64,000 bases of DNA, taken from positions 23,498,001-23,562,000 of the forward strand of contig OU612068.1 of the NCBI GenBank assembly GCA_914767715.1. Direction: 5' to 3'. Shown in pieces: positions 58,477-64,000 of the stretch. The notes below the pieces were generated by a model that saw only the letters and a program-made list of their open reading frames with translations, did not search any database and was not told where the DNA came from. Numbering within the stretch: the stretch's first letter is position 1; each line of letters opens with the position of its first letter. The position numbers and the translations under genes are program-made. The stretch is from Membranipora membranacea (taxonomy: Eukaryota; Bryozoa; Gymnolaemata; Cheilostomatida; Membraniporidae).

Positions 58477-58531
58477 GTCAAAGCAAGGAGTAACACAACA
58501 AGTGCTCATTGGTCAAAGCAAGGAGTTAAAG
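58477..58531. mobile_element. 28-bp mini-palindrome (CAAGGAG type) with perfect 7-bp TSD, plus a second head
   Basis: GTCAAAG (58477-58483), then a 28-bp segment starting CAAGGAGTAACAC and ending GTGCTCATTG (58484-58511), then GTCAAAG again (58512-58518), then another CAAGGAGTTAAAG (58519-58531). The second head has no visible partner arm. The layout resembles the pair at 57181-57268. Confidence 0.6.
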
Positions 58532-59897
58532 TTTCAAGCCCTCTTCCAATGAAAATGTTAAAACTTCAACAGTAGTCAGTCGGGCGTAGGTCTACCTACC
58601 TTGGCGGTATTTTCACTTGTCTAAGTCTGTGAATATGCCCCTGGGAGTGGGGCTTGCCATTGTCATTGGTCAGGAATGGCCCTAAGAACTGATGCTTTTC
58701 ACCATCACCACCGTGGGCGCGCGTACAGTCTGCGGTGCCAAGGAGTTAACTCCCGTGCCACGAGTCTGTTTCAAAACATGAGTCTCTTGTGAAGATTGAC
58801 TGGCCCCCTGGATTTTTTTTTCGGGGGGAGGGGGAGAGACTCAGGTTTTAGAGTAAGCCTGTTGTTAATCTTTTTTTGGAAGGAGTCTGGCTTGAGACAC
58901 ACTGCCTGCACTGTTGGGTCCTAAGTCCTAGAACTGCCATCAAAAGCAGAAAGCTGTTGCCAGCGTGACCTCACATGTGCCAAGAGCCCCTCTTTGGCAT
59001 ATGATACCTATGTCGTAGTGTATTGACATTTTCAAAGTGTTATAAATTTTGAAGGCCTACTGGACTGAGAGAAAAAGTAATGAACTGCTTGTTAACATCC
59101 GGGAACTAAGAGCGTGGGCTCCTGGGACTGGCAAATCTGACTTTTACCATAACTTGGTCTCAAGTACTCATAACCATCAAACAAAGACATAACTTGAGAT
59201 GATAATCAATTTTATTGAAACACGTCTTGTCCTGTTGGGTGGCTCTGGGTGGTTGGATCTGAACTAATGTAAAATACAGGCTTTCAAGCCCAACGTGACT
59301 ATGAGACCACATCTGGGGACTTTGTATATGCATACATGCTGCAGATTTTGTTATTGAAAACCTTCTCCTGACAAAAATTGAAGCCTCGATGCAGGCTACT
59401 GTGGAACATTCTCAAATGGAATGAGCACAAACAGCAATTGGCAATATATTGGATTATCACAATCCTAGATTTCATTGAAATAATTGAAAATGGCTTGAAA
59501 CAAGCAACACTTTTTTTGCAAGGAACAATAGAATCTGTATTGCACAGAAACAATGCAGCTGTACAGTCATGTAGCCTTCCTGTGTATTCTGTCTGTGCAG
59601 ATTTTAATGTTTTTTCAAATCTATACTGTAATTCATCAATAACATTCTCAATTTAACAGCTACTCCCAATGTAATATTTCTCATTTTTTCCTCGCATTTA
59701 TCTGTTGCTTTCTCCCTTTTTTCAAGCATTTCTTTGGCATGTAATGGATGATATTGTTTGCCAAAAAAATGAAAAGAAAAATTATGTGATTGCCAGCAAT
59801 GTAGTTCATCATCCTACGGAACCAAATATTCAATGTGTTTGAAAATCAATTCAATGGTCAATATTGTTTTAGAGTGGCTGAAATCTGATCTTTGGTT
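58532..59897. other. Intergenic upstream of the disordered-protein gene
   Basis: CCAAGGAGTTAACTCCCGTG near 58738-58757 is probably another decayed CAAGGAG palindrome between GTGC repeats. A GT/G-rich run lies at 58810-58840. No exon supported. Confidence 0.4.
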
Positions 59898-62800
59898 ATG
59901 GTACCCATATCTCCGCAAGACAAAATCAGTGGCGATGCGGAGCAGAATTCAGCAGAATCTGCAAACTCAATCAACATGCCAGAAATGGCTGCAAAAGAGA
60001 AAAAGGCAGACAATGTGACCAAAAAAGTTGACTCTTTTAAAATACCTAGAAAAAGTAGTGGACCTAATTCCACTGCAGGAGTGAGCTCTCAGTCAGATTC
60101 CGATGACACTCCGTTATCTAAATTAAAAAAGAAACCTGCTCCTAAAGACTCAACTAAAAGCAAAAATGATGACGGTAAATCTGAAAAGCCAAAAACACGG
60201 AAACCCCGCAAATCTGCTGCTAAGAAAGGGGATAAACAACCTCTCGCAGCATCCTCTGAAAGTAGTCCCATGTCAGGGCGGCAAAAACATATCCTCGCAC
60301 TTCTCGGAAGCAGCTCTCCTGCTCCGTCATCTGATAACAAAAAGACAGAACAAGGCTCGTCTAGTACTCCGAGACCTGTACATACTGAAGGAAAGGTTAG
60401 AATAGCACACAGCGCTGCAGCTAATAATGTACCAGTAAGTTTACTTCCCAACTTCACTAACCCAACGTGTAAATATTGCTGTTTATCTTAACATATATTT
60501 AATCAGGGAGATTTAACCTTTTGAGTTCCTTTGGCTTTACTCTCTGTGGAGTACGAGTTGTTGCCTCCTATAATATGTCCCTTGAAATTCTCTAATCAAA
60601 GTCCGCACAACTCCTTTCCCTGTAACAATGAAACCATATCATTGAAGGAGGTATTCCAAAAATGCTTTAGCTGTAATTTTACAATGTAGCAGTAGCAGCT
60701 TTGTTAGCCAATAACTCATTAAATGTTTGTCCATCGTAGATATCTAAACTCACTTCATTCGGAATTACTAAGACTACAAACAAACCGACAGGTCTACCGG
60801 ATCCTACAGTGCTAAAAGATGAATCTCAGGTGAGTAACCGAACTAATCACTATAATAGTATATCGGTAGTTAGATAGGCAGGCATTGTTCTGCTTTTTAT
60901 TTTGATATCAACCTAGACTGCAATGATCACCTTCTCACTACTGGCCACATGATAAGCCTTGTCTAGATACACTAAATCATGGCTGTAATGTTTAATGATT
61001 AACAACAACCATAGACTTAATATGGAATAGTGAATAGTGAAAATACTAATTCTAAATGGTCTTTGACCCTAGTGCCCGACCTATGGTTCCAATGGCTCAC
61101 TTTAAACTGCTGATGGCTCATTTCCTTGTTTCACAATCTACACTGTGCAAAAAATGACATGAGCTTCATCATTCATAAAAACCTAAACAATTTCACGATA
61201 GGGTCTGGCGCCCCTCCTGCATCATCCCGCAGACCCGTTTTGTGCCCCTCGGGCCCTAAATCACCACCAAGCCAGGCTCTTTTATCATTTGGAAATTTGA
61301 AATTCACTCTTTGCTTAAAAAAGGTTGGGTACCCAGGGTCTATGACATCAACATTGATATCAAAACTTTCTCCAGATGTACAGGTAGACTAACTTGCTCA
61401 ACGTTGGGCTAGTTAGCTCCTGTTGAGATGCCTTGGGTATTTTTGCAGCCATTGTGTCAATTTTGCATGAGAATATCTTTGCAACCTCTAAAATCGAGAG
61501 CATTATGTTCTACGAAACCTTTATCACATCTACATAACGCTGCTTGGTGGATGAAGTTATGTTAAAATATTTTATTATTATTGTGCAGCCATCCAGAAAG
61601 TCTAGGATCTCATTGTCTACTCAATCTAACACTAACCGTGATAAGGAAAAGGAAAAAGAAAAGTCAGCAACATCATCAAAGATAAGGAAAGCTCATCAGG
61701 TAGGTGGATATTATGTGAGCACAAAACTGTCCACCTAAAAGTGCTTAAAAAGTTCACATGCAATTTATTTTGGGACGATTGGTTTTTAAAGAGTATAAGA
61801 ATTCCTTTGAATGGTTTTATTCACGTTGATATCTGCACACATTCGCATTTGACTTAGTGGCACAATTGAAATTGGTGGAATTCAGTATCTAAATGGAATT
61901 TAGTCTGACGAGGTCTCCTCTGGTTCTAATTTTGGCACTTGCTAACCTTTTCACAGGATAGAGCAACTGCTATGTTTTTAGAATCATATTGCCATGCAGT
62001 AATCGGCAAGAATAAAAAAGAGTCCTTTTATGACTGGTCAATGAAATATCAGTTACATTAATGATTGTTTTTCTCATCTTTGCTCATAGCCAAAGAAGCA
62101 GGCTCAGAGCTTGAAACAACCTGTGAAGTCACGAGAATCTGGTGCAGGAAGAGAATCAAAGACAAAGGTGTGTGTGTTATTCTGTCTAACAGACATAGCG
62201 ATTTTGATTTGAGGAACTGGTGCAGATTTTATGAGAGAGGTCTGATAGTATAAAGCCTAATTTATAATCATGAGGTGAATATTAACGGGAGTGAAATTTA
62301 GCTAGTTTGGGGGTGACTTAATTTTAGCACCAACTTCATTAGTTATGGTGGGAGTTTATATAAAGTAATGAGGCTGAGTAAGGTTTAGCAAGCCAGAAAG
62401 AGTTGTGCTCTACTATTACTTGAGAGGACAACTCCCAGTTCTTTCATTAAGTCGGTTTTATTTCATCTGCTGAATGCTATGCAGGGGGGTCTTTCAATTA
62501 GAAAGAGTGATGCTTTACTAAAGCAGAGTATCACTATCACATCGCGCAAAATTATCGCTCACTTGGTGTTTACATTAGACAAATTCGTTCTCAGATCGCT
62601 CACTCAGAATCTATATAGCTCCATCAAAGAGTGAGCGATCTAAAAGCGAGACCCCTAGCAGGTCTCACTCACTCAGTGAGTGAGCGAGCGATCAGATTGT
62701 GATTTTGGCTGTTGCTAATTGAAAGACCCCCCTGATGAGCCAATTTCACAAGCAAAGATTGGTTCACTGTACGTAGTACTAGCACATGTCAGTTGAAGTT

Positions 62801-64000
62801 TTGCTTCAACGACTTCTATCTTCAGCTAATTACCTAATTTTCATGTAGATATGCTAACGATGTTGTTTTCTTAGTTGCTGTGAATTTTGAATTGTAGTTT
62901 GAATTATTTTTGCAAATTCCCAGTATTAATTCTGCAGGCACAGTCACATAATGATAATGTGGATAAGTCGAACATTCCATCAAAGAAGACCATAAGCACA
63001 AAAGCCAGTATTCAGGTATCTGAGAATAAAATTACTGGGAAAGTAACGGAGACTGTCACTGGGTCAACCCAATCTAGCAGTGTTAGAACTCTTGTGCCCA
63101 GCAATGAACTTAATTCTAGATCCACCGGAGGTGGAAGTAAAGAGTCTTTATTGACGGAGACCGCTAAAACCTCAGCGTCAGTAACTCCAGACAACAATAC
63201 TCACGAGTCAGTTTCTGCGACACCTACAAATAAACTTGTTACCCCTGAATGTGAAGGAGAAACATCTAGTACGGGTACTCAATCAGATCGCGATGAGAAT
63301 AATGTAGCAGCAACAGAAGAAATTTTGGAGACTAAACAACAAGAGCCTCAAAACCGGAGAAAAGAAACTTCTAACCTAGCTAGTGCATCATCATTACCTA
63401 CTCTAAATCCAGAACAAGTTCAACCTTCCGAGTATAAAAACATACAGGGAGCAGGAACACTTATACATAAAGTCAATCCTGTTGAACACTATCGGCAGGA
63501 CACCAGTGATGATGTGATTGAATCTCTTGACAAGCGTGCAGCAAAAACCAAGGAGAGTGCCGTAGTGACACCACATGGGCAGACTAATAATAAAACTGTC
63601 TCAGAATCCGCTCCAGATGCTGGTAATAAACTTGTCAGTAATAGATTACAAACAACTGATAGTTCTATTAAGAAGTCACCTCAGCCTCCTCCAGTTTCTG
63701 AGAAGTTGGATAAACACAAGAACTTAACGTCTACAAGCTCAATTGAGATTCAAACTAAATCAAGAGTGACTTATTCAAGGTCTAAGAAACCCTCCTCTTC
63801 TCCACCAAAAGCGATGACCAGTGGTGCTGGGATCTTCTCCTCTGAAAGTGACAATGAGACGGTTACAAACTCCAACACTACCAATCACAGTTCTACAGAC
63901 CCTAATACTGATCAAGTCCCTCAGGCAAGCACTAAAAGTTTATCTAGTCCTACAATCAATTCTGAAAACATGATACTGGAAGATGACATGCTCATCGTTA
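59898..64000 (+). CDS. Long disordered Lys/Ser/Thr-rich protein, 5' part, at least 5 exons
   Basis: I do not recognise the family. Exons: 59898-60434, 60740-60829, 61589-61699, 62090-62167, 62938->64000; every intron is GT-AG and phase 0. The start at 59898 (ATGGTACC) is the first ATG after an in-frame TGA at 59886, but a non-coding or coding upstream exon cannot be excluded. The product so far is low complexity: Lys/Pro-rich basic tracts (LKKKPAPKDSTKSKN, KPKTRKPRKSAAKKGDK), acidic Ser clusters (SSQSDSDD, FSSESDNE) and a very long fifth exon rich in Ser, Thr, Asn and Lys. There are no Cys-rich motifs, no signal peptide and no transmembrane segment. Composition suggests a nuclear, chromatin- or nucleolus-associated protein; this is inference. 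Any folded domain must lie downstream of the window. Confidence 0.7.
62484..62732. mobile_element. MITE with GGGGGGTCTTTCAATTAG inverted ends
   Basis: This 249-bp element lies in an intron of the disordered-protein gene. The ends GGGGGGTCTTTCAATTAG (62484-62501) and CTAATTGAAAGACCCCCC (62715-62732) are exact inverses, within CAG/CTG flanks that could extend them to CAGGGGGG. The interior has GAGTGAGCGATC-type repeats in both orientations (62560-62690). No convincing target duplication was found. Confidence 0.75.

Noticed and set aside
62560-62700. Repeated GAGTGAGCGATC motifs as a possible CRISPR-like or regulatory array
   Set aside because: Units are irregularly spaced and lie inside a MITE; the organism is an animal.

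Overview
This is an AT-rich, intron-dense animal (metazoan, probably marine invertebrate) nuclear window. The signs are multi-exon genes with GT-AG introns of about 50 to 2,100 bp, clear orthologues of animal housekeeping genes (GGPS1, NUP35, FBXL15), a metazoan proton-channel family (otopetrin-like), tRNA-derived SINEs, a CR1/L2-type LINE and many short non-autonomous DNA transposons. The species cannot be fixed from sequence alone. All exon models below were built by hand from splice sites, reading phase and protein similarity.

Layout: 1-2753 (+) is the 3' half of a family 1 beta-glucosidase gene with a hydrophobic C-terminal tail. 3403-5134 (-) is a three-exon FBXL15-like F-box/LRR gene. 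5.1-8.8 kb is intergenic with a 346-bp perfect-class palindrome, a dead LINE fragment and a second foldback. 8817-14289 (+) is a complete ten-exon GGPS1 gene (298 aa). 15649-23324 (-) and 25820-30591 (-) are tandem otopetrin-like genes with seven exons each and identical intron phases. 30.6-39.6 kb has no gene I can support, only one ambiguous candidate exon near 37.1 kb. 39606-45666 (-) is a complete ten-exon NUP35 gene. 45946-49.86 kb (+) is an apparently intact LINE whose ORF1 carries a PHD finger, lying head to head with NUP35. 51848-55789 (+) is a two-exon type II membrane glycosyltransferase with two related domains, the first lacking the DXD motif. 59898-64000 (+) is the start of a long, disordered, Lys/Ser-rich protein gene that runs out of the window.

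The genes do not form a functional cluster; apart from the otopetrin pair, their neighbourhood looks incidental. The most unusual signal is in the repeats. Besides ordinary MITEs (a roughly 490-bp family with CATAGACTTAAT ends and 8-bp target duplications; a 518-bp foldback with a perfect 9-bp duplication), the window holds a series of extremely short palindromic insertions, 13 to 47 bp long, each flanked by a 6-9 bp direct repeat. One set has CAAGGAG...CTCCTTG ends and about 7-bp duplications (at least eight sites). The other has CATAG...CTATG ends and perfect 8-bp duplications (two sites). They look like nano-transposons or TIR-only remnants left after transposition, and I do not know a described family that matches them.
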